In this document: one piece after another, positions 1 through 5,658 of the stretch
How the letters are laid out: every line of letters begins with the position of its first letter
Numbering within the stretch: the stretch's first letter is position 1
Assembly: GCF_003315035.1 (NCBI RefSeq)
Contig: NZ_QNRE01000025.1
Span: forward strand, 1-45,360
Direction: 5' to 3'
Origin: Nocardia puris
GTDB taxonomy: Bacteria; Actinomycetota; Actinomycetes; Mycobacteriales; Mycobacteriaceae
Length of the DNA stretch: 45,360 bases
Program-made: the position numbers and the translations under genes
The notes under the pieces: model-generated
What the model was told of the DNA's origin: nothing
Database searches by the model: none
The model's input: only the letters and a program-made list of their open reading frames with translations

Positions 1-95
1 TTGGGCATACACGACGAAACCCCCCGTCCGGGAGGTCCGAACGGGGGGTCTGAGGGTGAAGTGCGCCCGGAGAGACTCGAACTCCCAACCTTCTG
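1..95. repeat. 95-bp direct terminal repeat, left copy
   Basis: Identical base for base to 45266-45360. It holds part of the repressor-like frame, a strong hairpin (20-48) and most of an antisense tRNA 3' half. It is either the overlap of a circular genome cut once, or the attL/attR repeat of a prophage. Its right end falls within the tRNA anticodon stem, where an attB/attP crossover would be expected. Confidence 0.95.
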
Positions 96-180
96 GTCCA
101 TACTGGCCGAGTCCGGGAGCGGCGCGAACATCGTTCCGCTGCACCGCCGCCCGCTGCCTCGGAGGGTGGCAGCGGCATGA
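1..180 (+). CDS. Repressor-like HTH protein, C-terminal part (joins 45029-45360)
   Basis: This is the 3' end of the gene that starts at 45029 and leaves the window at its right edge. Because bases 1-95 repeat 45266-45360, the frame continues without a break from base 1 to a TGA at 178-180. It supplies residues 80-138 of a 138-residue protein. The tail has no recognised domain: it is proline- and glycine-rich, then reads antisense through a tRNA 3' half (61-101), and ends in RRVAAA, a small hydrophobic tail like an ssrA-type ClpXP degradation tag. In an integrated prophage this segment would be cut from the rest of the gene at the att core. Reading through the join is seen directly; degradation is inferred. 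Confidence 0.7.
   Translation: MGIHDETPRPGGPNGGSEGEVRPERLELPTFWSILAESGSGANIVPLHRRPLPRRVAAA
17..48 (-). terminator. Terminator-like hairpin just downstream of the antisense tRNA end
   Basis: CCCCCCGT (20-27) pairs with ACGGGGGG (41-48), and CGG (29-31) pairs with CCG (37-39), with one C-A mismatch and a 5-base loop. On the minus strand the stem is followed by TTT (19-17). This is the position and polarity of a terminator for the minus-strand tRNA whose 3' end lies at about 61. It is also read through as repressor coding sequence on the plus strand. Confidence 0.6.
61..101 (-). other. Probable attP core: 3' half of a host tRNA gene (tRNA-Arg-like), antisense
   Basis: Read on the minus strand this stretch has the 3' strand of an anticodon stem (CCAGA), a variable loop (AGGTT), a T arm with loop TTCGAGT inside GGGAG/CTCTC, an acceptor 3' strand CGGGCGC and a discriminator A. 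The matching 5' half is absent, so it is not a working tRNA gene. The acceptor strand implies a tRNA beginning GCGCCCG, as in actinobacterial tRNA-Arg; the isotype is inferred. Tyrosine integrases commonly use tRNA 3' halves as att cores, and the integrase gene begins about 230 bases away. No CCA is encoded. Confidence 0.75.
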
Positions 181-334
181 ACCTCACATTGGTGCGCAGC
201 CTCGTCGCGGTGGGGACGTGGCGTCTCGAGTCCGCCAATGTCCCCGAAACCCAACCGTCACAAGGTGATAACCGGCATGTTGCGGGGGCATCGATTTGAG
301 GACGCGCCCGCAAACAGTCCGCAAAAATCGTGGG
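181..334. other. Spacer between repressor tail and integrase; probable attP arm region
   Basis: There is no convincing gene here. The stretch lies between the att core and the integrase start, where arm-type integrase sites would sit. I could not pick out a clear pair of arm repeats by eye. The integrase start at 335 follows GTGGG; an upstream TTG at 296 is in frame but has no good ribosome-binding site. Confidence 0.4.
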
Positions 335-1213
335 ATGAGATTACCCGTACCATCTAGTTGGATTGCACCCCTGACGCAGTACGAACTGCACCTCCGCGCG
401 GCCGGATGCAGCGAGGCCACCATCGCCCGCCGCGTCGGTGACCTCGAGCAGATCGCCCGCGAGGTCGGACCGGACGGTCCCGCCACAATAACCGGCGATG
501 CGCTGGTGTCCTGGGCGGGCGAAAAGGCGTGGGCCACAGAGACACGCCGCAGCAGGCGTGCATCCGCAAGATCGTTCTGGCGGTGGGGAATCGCCGCCGG
601 AGTCGTCACCGAGGACGCCGCCGCGAAGCTCCCCCACATCTCCGCCGCCCGGCCGAAGCCCCGGCCCGTCCCGGACCGCATCTACCGGCCCGCCGTCGCC
701 GCCGCCGTCCCCCGCGTCGCCCTGATGCTGCGGCTCGCAGGCGAACTCGGGCTCCGCCGAGCGGAGATCGCCCGCATCCACGTCGGCCGCGACCTCGTAG
801 AGGACGACGAGGGCTACTCCCTGATCGTCCACGGCAAGGGCGGCAAGGTCGCGCCCGTCCCGGTGCCCGACGACCTCGGCCGCCGAATCGCCCAGGGCGC
901 CCAGGGGCACTCGCCCCTCGACCCTGACGCCACCCGCACAGGGTGGCTGTTCCCCGGCCGCATCGACGGCCACCTGTCCCCCCGCCGGGTCGGGGAGTTG
1001 TGCGGGGAGGCGCTACAGGCGTACCAGGACGAGGGCGAGGAGCCGTTTACGGTGCACAAGTGCCGGCACCGGTTCGGCACCCGAGCGCTGCGTGCGACTC
1101 GCGACATCCTCGCCGTGCGGGACGCCCTGCGGCACACCAGCGTTGCTACCACCCAGGTCTACTGCGCCGTCGAGCGCGACGCCGTGCGCGCCGCCGTCAT
1201 CGCCGCAGCCTGA
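335..1213 (+). CDS. int: Tyrosine-family site-specific integrase
   Basis: A 292-residue phage integrase that should catalyse recombination between attP (61-101) and a host tRNA gene. Residues 11-100 look like the SAM-like core-binding domain. The catalytic domain follows, with Arg141 in GLRRAEI, Lys168 in HGKGGK, the box II motif HKCR (His241, Arg244), His267 in LRHTS and nucleophile Tyr276 in TTQVY. It is slightly short for the family and lacks a long arm-binding domain. It ends in AAVIAAA, resembling a ClpXP-recognised tag, as does the neighbouring repressor tail; in BPs-like phages integrase is also tagged for turnover. It lies downstream of and codirectional with the repressor. The ATG at 335 was preferred to a TTG 39 bases upstream. 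Confidence 0.95.
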   Translation: MRLPVPSSWIAPLTQYELHLRAAGCSEATIARRVGDLEQIAREVGPDGPATITGDALVSWAGEKAWATETRRSRRASARSFWRWGIAAGVVTEDAAAKLPHISAARPKPRPVPDRIYRPAVAAAVPRVALMLRLAGELGLRRAEIARIHVGRDLVEDDEGYSLIVHGKGGKVAPVPVPDDLGRRIAQGAQGHSPLDPDATRTGWLFPGRIDGHLSPRRVGELCGEALQAYQDEGEEPFTVHKCRHRFGTRALRATRDILAVRDALRHTSVATTQVYCAVERDAVRAAVIAAA

Positions 1214-1270
1214 CCGCACGGAAACACCCCCCGGCCTGCTGGAATCAGGCCGGGGGGTGTTTCCGTGCGG
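1214..1270. terminator. Perfect 25-bp hairpin after integrase
   Basis: The arm at 1214-1238 is exactly complementary to 1246-1270, with a 7-base loop, and starts right after the integrase stop. The stem holds an AAACACCCCCC/GGGGGGTGTTT core, so it can act in both directions and would separate the rightward rep-int unit from the leftward regulator unit ending at 1404. Confidence 0.8.
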
Positions 1271-1403
1271 GGCCCCCTGCACGAGCAGGGGATTCCCCGA
1301 GGACAGTGTAGGCAACCCTGACCGACCACTTACCGGCGCAAGCCCGGCCGTTCACGGCCGGGAGGAAGTCAAAGGGCTCGGGTGTCTTCCTAGAGAGTGT
1401 GGG
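1271..1403. other. Intergenic hairpin cluster; possible relic of an IS200/IS605-type end
   Basis: No gene is seen. There is a 7-bp hairpin (1274-1280 with 1285-1291) and an 8-bp hairpin CCCGGCCG-TTCA-CGGCCGGG (1343-1362), followed by GAGGAAGTCAAAGG. An AAGCCC-type GC hairpin followed by GAGGAAGTCA resembles subterminal right-end/guide-RNA scaffolds of actinobacterial IS200/IS605 elements. No transposase or TnpB gene is present, so this is at most a solitary end. Confidence 0.3.
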
Positions 1404-1739
1404 TCACACAGGAACGTCCTCCCGGCGGATGTCGTACCGAGAAACGGCTGACATCCTCTCGGCCACCTTCTCCCATCCCTTCGTGCCGCCACCCGCCGCA
1501 TGGATCGCGGTCCGCATGGATGAGACGACCTGGCCGACCACGCCGGTGTGGTCGGCCGCTCGCACTGCCATCGAGAACACCACGCGCGGCTCGCTGTAGT
1601 CCACGAACGCGTCAGCGTCGGTGACGCCGTCCAGCTTGTCCAGCTCAACCAGCACCGCTTCGAGGTGCTCCTCCAGCTGAGGCCGATCTACCCCCGTCGG
1701 CGGCGTAGCCGAGAACTCTACGTACCAAGTAGTAGTCAT
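1404..1739 (-). CDS. Hypothetical protein, partner of the 1736-2011 gene
   Basis: A 111-residue protein starting at an ATG that overlaps the stop of the upstream gene as ATGA (1736-1739), so the two are translationally coupled. It opens with MTTTWYVEFSA, has a predicted alpha/beta pattern, and carries an invariant-looking VDYSEPRVVFSMAV strand. I do not recognise a named family. Its small size, coupling to a HicA-like basic protein and location behind an XRE regulator would suit an antitoxin or immunity partner; that is inference. A longer frame exists upstream, but it lies inside the neighbour and is unlikely to be used. Confidence 0.6.
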   Translation of the reverse strand: MTTTWYVEFSATPPTGVDRPQLEEHLEAVLVELDKLDGVTDADAFVDYSEPRVVFSMAVRAADHTGVVGQVVSSMRTAIHAAGGGTKGWEKVAERMSAVSRYDIRREDVPV

Positions 1740-2011
1740 TGCCCATCCCAGCATGTTTGGTTCTCCAGCCACGTCCTCCACCTCTTGGCGTAGTTCGGAC
1801 CGGAAGGTGTGCAGTGTATCCATCTCAGGTGCTGCCCGCATGGGCAGCTTGCGCGGTAGTAAGTGTTCTTCTGCACTGTCCAGTGTGCAGCCTCAAGGTC
1901 ACGAATCAGCTTCTCGAGGTCCTTATCAGGGTGTTTCGGTCTGGTCAACGCATCCCTTCGAGCCAGATCGGGATCTGTCGGTAGCGAACCTGTATAGCAT
2001 CGGCGTGCCAC
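1736..2011 (-). CDS. Small basic protein, weakly HicA-like
   Basis: A 91-residue protein. From about residue 28 it reads as a helix (KDLEKLIRDLEAAHW), a strand (TVQKNTYYRASC), a CPCGQH turn, then RWIHCTPSGPNYAKRWRTWL. The helix-strand-strand layout and the basic/aromatic tail recall HicA-type double-stranded-RNA-binding toxins. The usual catalytic Gly-Ser-His turn is replaced by CPCGQH, so the match is weak. It sits 52 bases downstream of the XRE regulator stop and overlaps the next gene by ATGA, suggesting one leftward operon. It could equally be a zinc-binding protein of unknown role. Confidence 0.55.
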   Translation of the reverse strand: MARRCYTGSLPTDPDLARRDALTRPKHPDKDLEKLIRDLEAAHWTVQKNTYYRASCPCGQHLRWIHCTPSGPNYAKRWRTWLENQTCWDGQ

Positions 2012-2063
2012 CGCTGGTCGCGAAACGCCGCATACCTCTCACCGATACGACCACCCGGTCGGT

Positions 2064-3227
2064 TCAGTCCGCGATACCCGCCGCGTTCGCCAGGCTGCGC
2101 AGCGTGTCCGACGCCCGCCGCTGTTGCGTCGCTGTCGTCGTGATGATGTTCCGCACTGCCGACGATGCCCGGAAATGCTCCGGCGCCACCATGCGGGACT
2201 CGGCCAGCGCACTGATCGCCGCATCCGGATCACCCGCCAGCAGATGCGCCCGGGCTGTGTCCAGCCAGTACTGTGCCTGCCGCTCGGTCGCCATCCCCGC
2301 CGGCAGCCTCGTCCCACGCGCCACCTCCAACGCCCGCCCCGGTTCCCCGAGGTCCACTTCCGCGCACAGCTCGTACAGGCGTACGTTCGCGGGCCCGACC
2401 GGCGTCCCGTACACGGTGCCGTCCGGTACGCCTCTCGCGAGGACCCGCGCCTCGGCCAGGTGGGTGCGGGCGGTGTCGGCGTCCCCGGTCGCCGCGGCGA
2501 TCGTCGCGGCCCGCATGTGGAGGATGGAGTACACGGCAGCAGCGGTGGCGTCGTCGTCCACGATCGGCTCGAGGTCGGCCATCGACCGCACCAGCAGCCG
2601 CAACGCAGCCGGGACGGCACCGATCCTGGCGAGGGTCGCGGCCTTCACGTAGTGGGTGGTGGCCAGCAGCAGCGCATCCCCGGAGCGGGTGGCCGCCCAC
2701 TCCATCCGCTCGGTCGCCGTCAGCGACAGATCCGCGTACCCGAGCTTGTGCGCGACGGTGTTCGCCGCCCGGTAGGCGTCGGTCAGCAGCGCGTAGGCGG
2801 GCTCGCCGTGCTCGGCCCCGGAGACGAGCAGCCCGTCCACCAGGTCCGGCAGCACCGCCGCGATCTTGCGGTACTGGGTGTCGCGCCGCCACTGCGCCAC
2901 CTGCGCCGACACCCTGCGCAGCTCATCCAGCGGCATCGGCTCCAGGGACGGGTCCATCAGGTCGGTCGCGGCCAGCGTCCGGCGCAGGATCGGCACCACA
3001 TCCAGCTCGCGCCGCTCCGGCTCCGCGCCGTTCAGCACCGAGGCGTCCACACCGAGCGCGCGCGCGACGGCGCCGATCCAGACTGAGGACGCCGAGCTGT
3101 GGCCGCGCTCGACCTGTGCGAGCATCGACCGCGACACGTTCGCCGCCGTCGCGAGCTGATGTTGGGTGAGGCCGCGTGTCTTGCGCCACTGCGCGATCCG
3201 CGCGCCGACAGAATCTCCGGACTGCAT
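2064..3227 (-). CDS. XRE-family regulator with C-terminal helical (TPR-like) domain
   Basis: A 387-residue protein. Residues 7-62 form an XRE helix-turn-helix (RIAQWRKTRGLTQHQLATAA, then SRSMLAQVERGHSS). The rest is alanine- and leucine-rich paired helices (about 130-380), as in the long actinobacterial XRE regulators with TPR-like repeats. It probably represses its own promoter: a 15-bp palindrome (3244-3258) lies just upstream, and the likely -10 sits 7 bases before the ATG. It heads a leftward operon with the two genes at 1404-2011. It is a second regulator, distinct from the small switch repressor at 45029, and may be a cargo gene active in lysogeny. Confidence 0.85.
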   Translation of the reverse strand: MQSGDSVGARIAQWRKTRGLTQHQLATAANVSRSMLAQVERGHSSASSVWIGAVARALGVDASVLNGAEPERRELDVVPILRRTLAATDLMDPSLEPMPLDELRRVSAQVAQWRRDTQYRKIAAVLPDLVDGLLVSGAEHGEPAYALLTDAYRAANTVAHKLGYADLSLTATERMEWAATRSGDALLLATTHYVKAATLARIGAVPAALRLLVRSMADLEPIVDDDATAAAVYSILHMRAATIAAATGDADTARTHLAEARVLARGVPDGTVYGTPVGPANVRLYELCAEVDLGEPGRALEVARGTRLPAGMATERQAQYWLDTARAHLLAGDPDAAISALAESRMVAPEHFRASSAVRNIITTTATQQRRASDTLRSLANAAGIAD

Positions 3228-3233
3228 CCCCTG

Positions 3234-3281
3234 AGACTACCTGTGTTCGTATCGAACAAACATCGAACAATCGCCTGTTCA
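3234..3281 (-). promoter_or_regulatory. Leaderless-type promoter and palindromic operator for the XRE gene
   Basis: On the minus strand TAGTCT (3239-3234) ends six bases before the ATG at 3227, the spacing of a leaderless transcript. Overlapping the spacer is a perfect palindrome TGTTCG-TAT-CGAACA (3244-3258). Further half-sites CGAACA (3264-3269) and TGTTCA (3276-3281) lie upstream. The -35 is weak, as expected of a regulated promoter. The half-sites point the opposite way from an actinobacterial LexA box. Confidence 0.55.
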
Positions 3282-3302
3282 CACGGTCGTAGCGTGAGGG
3301 AC

Positions 3303-3370
3303 ACCCCGGCACCGGGTCACGCGCCTCCCTCATCCGCGTGCGCCCACCGACGTGCGACCGGTGCCGGGGT
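3303..3370. repeat. Long-range inverted repeat in the leader of the 3398 gene
   Basis: ACCCCGGCACCGG (3303-3315) pairs with CCGGTGCCGGGGT (3358-3370) across a 42-base loop, between the divergent XRE gene and the rightward gene at 3398. It could be a leader structure or an operator pair; nothing else is seen here. Confidence 0.4.
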
Positions 3371-3397
3371 CCTACCGGACCGCGACCAGGGGGCCAC

Positions 3398-3871
3398 ATG
3401 TCCGCTGTTTCCGCCGACGCGCTCGGCACCTGCCACTACCTTCGCACCGTCGCTGCTCTGCCCGTCCACGCCGACAGCCAGGGCCGCATCATCGCCACCA
3501 TCGGCGGCAACCTCCGCGCCATCACCATGCCCGAGTACTGGGGGTACCGCGTCCGCGACCGCCTGTCGTCCTGGCGGATCACCGCCCCCACCATGTGGCA
3601 CCCCATCCAGCGGGTCACCATCCTCACCGGCGCCCACGACCCCACCGACCTGGACGACACCGCACTCGCCGCGATCACCGCGACCGGCGCGCGCATCCTC
3701 GACACCGGCGCCTTGCTCCCGCTACCCGGCCACTCGGAGGTGACCGGCTGGTCGGCCCCGCCCCGCACCGCCACCCGCCCGGCGATGTCGACAGTCCTCG
3801 GCGCCCTGGCCGCCGCTCTCGCCGCCCAGCGACAGGAGGTGCCGTGGGCACACGCGACGCGCTCGGCCTGA
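3398..3871 (+). CDS. Hypothetical protein
   Basis: 157 residues; the ATG at 3398 follows AGGGGGCC. I do not recognise a family. The middle (about 20-100) has an alternating strand pattern (YLRTVAALPVHA, GRIIATIGGNLRAITM, RVTILTGAHDP) and the end is alanine-rich helix (MSTVLGALAAALAAQRQ). It overlaps the next gene by 28 bases, and that gene has its own strong Shine-Dalgarno inside this one. It lies in the lysogeny region, divergent from the XRE regulator, so it may be expressed from the prophage. Confidence 0.7.
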   Translation: MSAVSADALGTCHYLRTVAALPVHADSQGRIIATIGGNLRAITMPEYWGYRVRDRLSSWRITAPTMWHPIQRVTILTGAHDPTDLDDTALAAITATGARILDTGALLPLPGHSEVTGWSAPPRTATRPAMSTVLGALAAALAAQRQEVPWAHATRSA

Positions 3872-4179
3872 TCTGCCTGGACCTGACCACGGACCTGGAG
3901 GCCGACCGGCACCTCGTCCGTCGGCTCGCCGACGATCACAAGCTCGACCTGGTCGACGTGATGACCTACCGAATTCTGGAGCGCCCGTGGTGGTGCTGGC
4001 GACTCCTTGAGACCGTGCACACCCTCGGCGTCCACGCCGTCGCGGTACCCGGGCTCAAGCACATCCAGGAGAGCGGCCGGTCGATCGGCGGCGTCGCCGA
4101 CCTCATCACGCCCTCGGGCCGCGCACCCTACAGCGGGTACGGCGCCGGGCACACCCGCCCGTCGCGGGTGCAGCGGTGA
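3844..4179 (+). CDS. Small resolvase-fold-like hypothetical protein
   Basis: 111 residues from a GTG preceded by AGGAGGTG (3835-3842), the best ribosome-binding site in this region. The pattern strand (GLICLDLTTD), helix (LEADRHLVRRLADDH), strand (LDLVDVMTY), helix, strand (HAVAVPGLKHI) resembles small actinobacterial proteins with a degenerate serine-recombinase N-terminal fold. No catalytic Arg-Ser motif is seen, so recombinase activity is not expected. It is followed with GTGA overlap by a 30-residue membrane peptide. Confidence 0.65.
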   Translation: MGTRDALGLICLDLTTDLEADRHLVRRLADDHKLDLVDVMTYRILERPWWCWRLLETVHTLGVHAVAVPGLKHIQESGRSIGGVADLITPSGRAPYSGYGAGHTRPSRVQR

Positions 4180-4268
4180 GCTGGATGACGGTGGGTCTCG
4201 CGGCGGTGATCGCCATCCCAGTCGCGGTGGTGGTGGCCATGATCTTCTGGCCGTCGGACTGGGGCTGA
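4176..4268 (+). CDS. 30-residue single-pass membrane peptide
   Basis: Starts at GTG 4176, overlapping the upstream stop as GTGA. The peptide is VSWMTVGLAAVIAIPVAVVV, then AMIFWPSDWG, which is almost wholly one transmembrane helix. Translational coupling and the hydrophobic content argue that it is a real short gene. Role unknown. Confidence 0.5.
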   Translation: MSWMTVGLAAVIAIPVAVVVAMIFWPSDWG

Positions 4269-4299
4269 GCTGCGTGGATAGGAATTTTCGGGGAACCAC

Positions 4300-4334
4300 T
4301 TGCGTAATGTAAACGGGGGGGTTTACACTAGTGT
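4300..4334 (+). promoter_or_regulatory. Promoter with two palindromic operator candidates
   Basis: TTGCGT (4300-4305) and TACACT (4324-4329) are 18 bases apart. Between and over the -10 lie TGTAAAC-GGGGGG-GTTTACA (4308-4314 and 4321-4327) and the perfect palindrome ACACTAGTGT (4325-4334). It would drive the rightward genes from 4370. A CTAGT core also occurs in the switch region at 44963-44967. Confidence 0.5.
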
Positions 4335-4369
4335 TGTCAGCAAGCAACCACCCCCGAAAGGCCCCCCCG

Positions 4370-4576
4370 ATGCACACCAACCTCACCGCCCGCGAAGCCG
4401 TCATCACCGCCATCGAATCCGCCGGAACCGACGTCGCCACCCGCGACGAGTACGACATCGACGGCATCGTCGACGCCATCTACGAGGCCACCGGCGGCTA
4501 CGACATCGACGCCCTCGATGAGGGCGAGTTCTGGGGCATCATCGAGGACCACGACCTGGCCCTCACCGGCAACTGA
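4370..4576 (+). CDS. Small acidic protein
   Basis: 68 residues, strongly acidic, with aspartate-rich helices (DEYDIDGIVDAIYEATGGYD, then DALDEGEFWGIIEDHDLAL). First gene after the palindromic promoter at 4300-4334 and followed by a strong terminator (4584-4624), so it is probably transcribed alone or with partial read-through. An acidic, DNA-mimic-like composition is visible, but no family is recognised; an anti-restriction or regulator-binding role would be a guess. Confidence 0.65.
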   Translation: MHTNLTAREAVITAIESAGTDVATRDEYDIDGIVDAIYEATGGYDIDALDEGEFWGIIEDHDLALTGN

Positions 4577-4583
4577 CCGACAC

Positions 4584-4624
4584 GGGCGGGGACCGGAGCG
4601 AAGGTAGCGCCCCGGTCCCCGCCC
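4584..4624 (+). terminator. Strong hairpin after the 4370 gene
   Basis: GGGCGGGGACCGG (4584-4596) pairs perfectly with CCGGTCCCCGCCC (4612-4624), a 13-bp stem with a 15-base loop, followed by CTCATTCTG. No long T run, as is common in GC-rich hosts. Confidence 0.65.
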
Positions 4625-4649
4625 CTCATTCTGCCCTTGAGAGGCCACC

Positions 4650-4988
4650 ATGCACGACCCCATGACCGCGCTCGGCACCGAACCCGAGCCCACCCCCACC
4701 CCGTGGGAATCCCTCGCCCAGCAGGCCCGCTGGCTCGCCGATCAGGCGGACCGGCTAGCCGACCTGGACCCGGTCGACCTCGCCCCGACCGAGGATCAGC
4801 CCGACCAGCTCGCCATCCTGGACGAACGCATCCGCGCGCTCACGTCCACTGCCGCCGCCTGCCGCCGCGCGACCTGGACGGCCATCGCCGACCGGACCAG
4901 CCAATCCGAGGTGGCGCGGCTGTGGGGAATCTCCCGCGTCCGAGCCGGACGCGTGATCAACGCGCGAGGCACACTTGGGCGGACGTAA
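4650..4988 (+). CDS. Small HTH protein
   Basis: 112 residues; ATG 4650 follows GAGAGGCC. The N-terminal two thirds is acidic helix rich in Ala, Asp and Leu. The C-terminus has a plain helix-turn-helix: about residues 79-108, RTSQSEVARLWGISRVRAGR then VINARG. It resembles small actinobacterial proteins that end in such an HTH. DNA target unknown. Its stop lies 31 bases before the lipoprotein gene. Confidence 0.7.
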   Translation: MHDPMTALGTEPEPTPTPWESLAQQARWLADQADRLADLDPVDLAPTEDQPDQLAILDERIRALTSTAAACRRATWTAIADRTSQSEVARLWGISRVRAGRVINARGTLGRT

Positions 4989-5019
4989 CACTCTGGGCAG
5001 GGTGGGCGATCATGGAGCC

Positions 5020-5601
5020 ATGACTCGCGCCGCGCTCGCGCCCCTCGCCGCCGTCTTGCTGCTGCTCACTGGGTGCGGAGGTGACGAATCGCCCGAGCCG
5101 GACGCCGCCACGCCGACGACGACCGCGGCGACCACAGCCCCGACGACGACAGCAGCGGCGCCCGCGAAGTCGCCGCGCGGCAACCTCGTCAAGCAGATCG
5201 GCGAGGAGGCGGGGATGGGCAAGCCCGGCGAGGCGCCGGTGCTCTCCTGGACCGTCACCGGCATCACCGTCGACGCACCCTGCACGCGAGAATTCACCGA
5301 CCCGCCCGAGGCGGGTCATTTCGTCGTCGCGTCGATCGAGGCCGAAACATCCCCGGCATACCCACCGGGCCTGGTCCTCAACGGATTCCACCCCGTCAAC
5401 TGGAAAGTCATCGACGCCGAGGGCTTCACGCGCGAGGATGTCGACACCTCGGCCGCGCTGATCTGCCACGGCGCGGACTGGCCGCAGGACCTCGCGCCGG
5501 GGAGCAGGTACCGGTTCTCCGTCACCCTCGACTCGCCGAGCCCGACCGGGGTCCTGGTGTTCAATCCCACCGAAGACGGAGGATGGGAGTACCCGTTCTG
5601 A
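5020..5601 (+). CDS. Secreted lipoprotein, candidate superinfection-exclusion factor
   Basis: 193 residues. The signal peptide MTRAALAPLAAVLLLLTGC has a lipobox LLTG-Cys19, then a Thr/Ala/Pro-rich linker (about 25-50) and a soluble domain with two cysteines (CTREF and LICHG), like small DUF4352-type immunoglobulin-like lipoproteins. It would be anchored outside the cytoplasmic membrane. Position at the end of the rightward lysogeny block, behind an HTH gene and before a strong terminator, suggests expression from the prophage; several temperate phages use such lipoproteins to block superinfection. That role is inferred. A start 45 bases upstream exists but lacks the signal peptide at its N-terminus. 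Confidence 0.75.
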   Translation: MTRAALAPLAAVLLLLTGCGGDESPEPDAATPTTTAATTAPTTTAAAPAKSPRGNLVKQIGEEAGMGKPGEAPVLSWTVTGITVDAPCTREFTDPPEAGHFVVASIEAETSPAYPPGLVLNGFHPVNWKVIDAEGFTREDVDTSAALICHGADWPQDLAPGSRYRFSVTLDSPSPTGVLVFNPTEDGGWEYPF

Positions 5602-5608
5602 AACGACG

Positions 5609-5642
5609 AAAGCGCCCCAGCCGAGTAAGGCTGGGGCGCTTT
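5609..5642. terminator. Bidirectional terminator between lipoprotein and tail genes
   Basis: AAAGCGCCCCAGCC (5609-5622) pairs perfectly with GGCTGGGGCGCTTT (5629-5642), with loop GAGTAA. A/T tracts on both sides suit termination of the rightward lipoprotein unit and the leftward late operon, which converge here. Confidence 0.9.
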
Positions 5643-5658
5643 GCGTTTCGTGCGGCGG

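Noticed and set aside
61..101. A complete tRNA gene
   Set aside because: Only the 3' half is present; upstream sequence does not pair to make acceptor 5', D arm or anticodon stem.
184..681. Minus-strand 165-codon frame opposite the repressor tail and integrase
   Set aside because: It lies antisense to the integrase, whose catalytic motifs are clear; no ribosome-binding site and biased composition typical of a GC-rich shadow.
3244..3281. LexA/SOS box
   Set aside because: The half-sites are GTTCG-N3-CGAAC, the reverse of the actinobacterial CGAAC-N4-GTTCG box, and the other pair has the wrong spacing.
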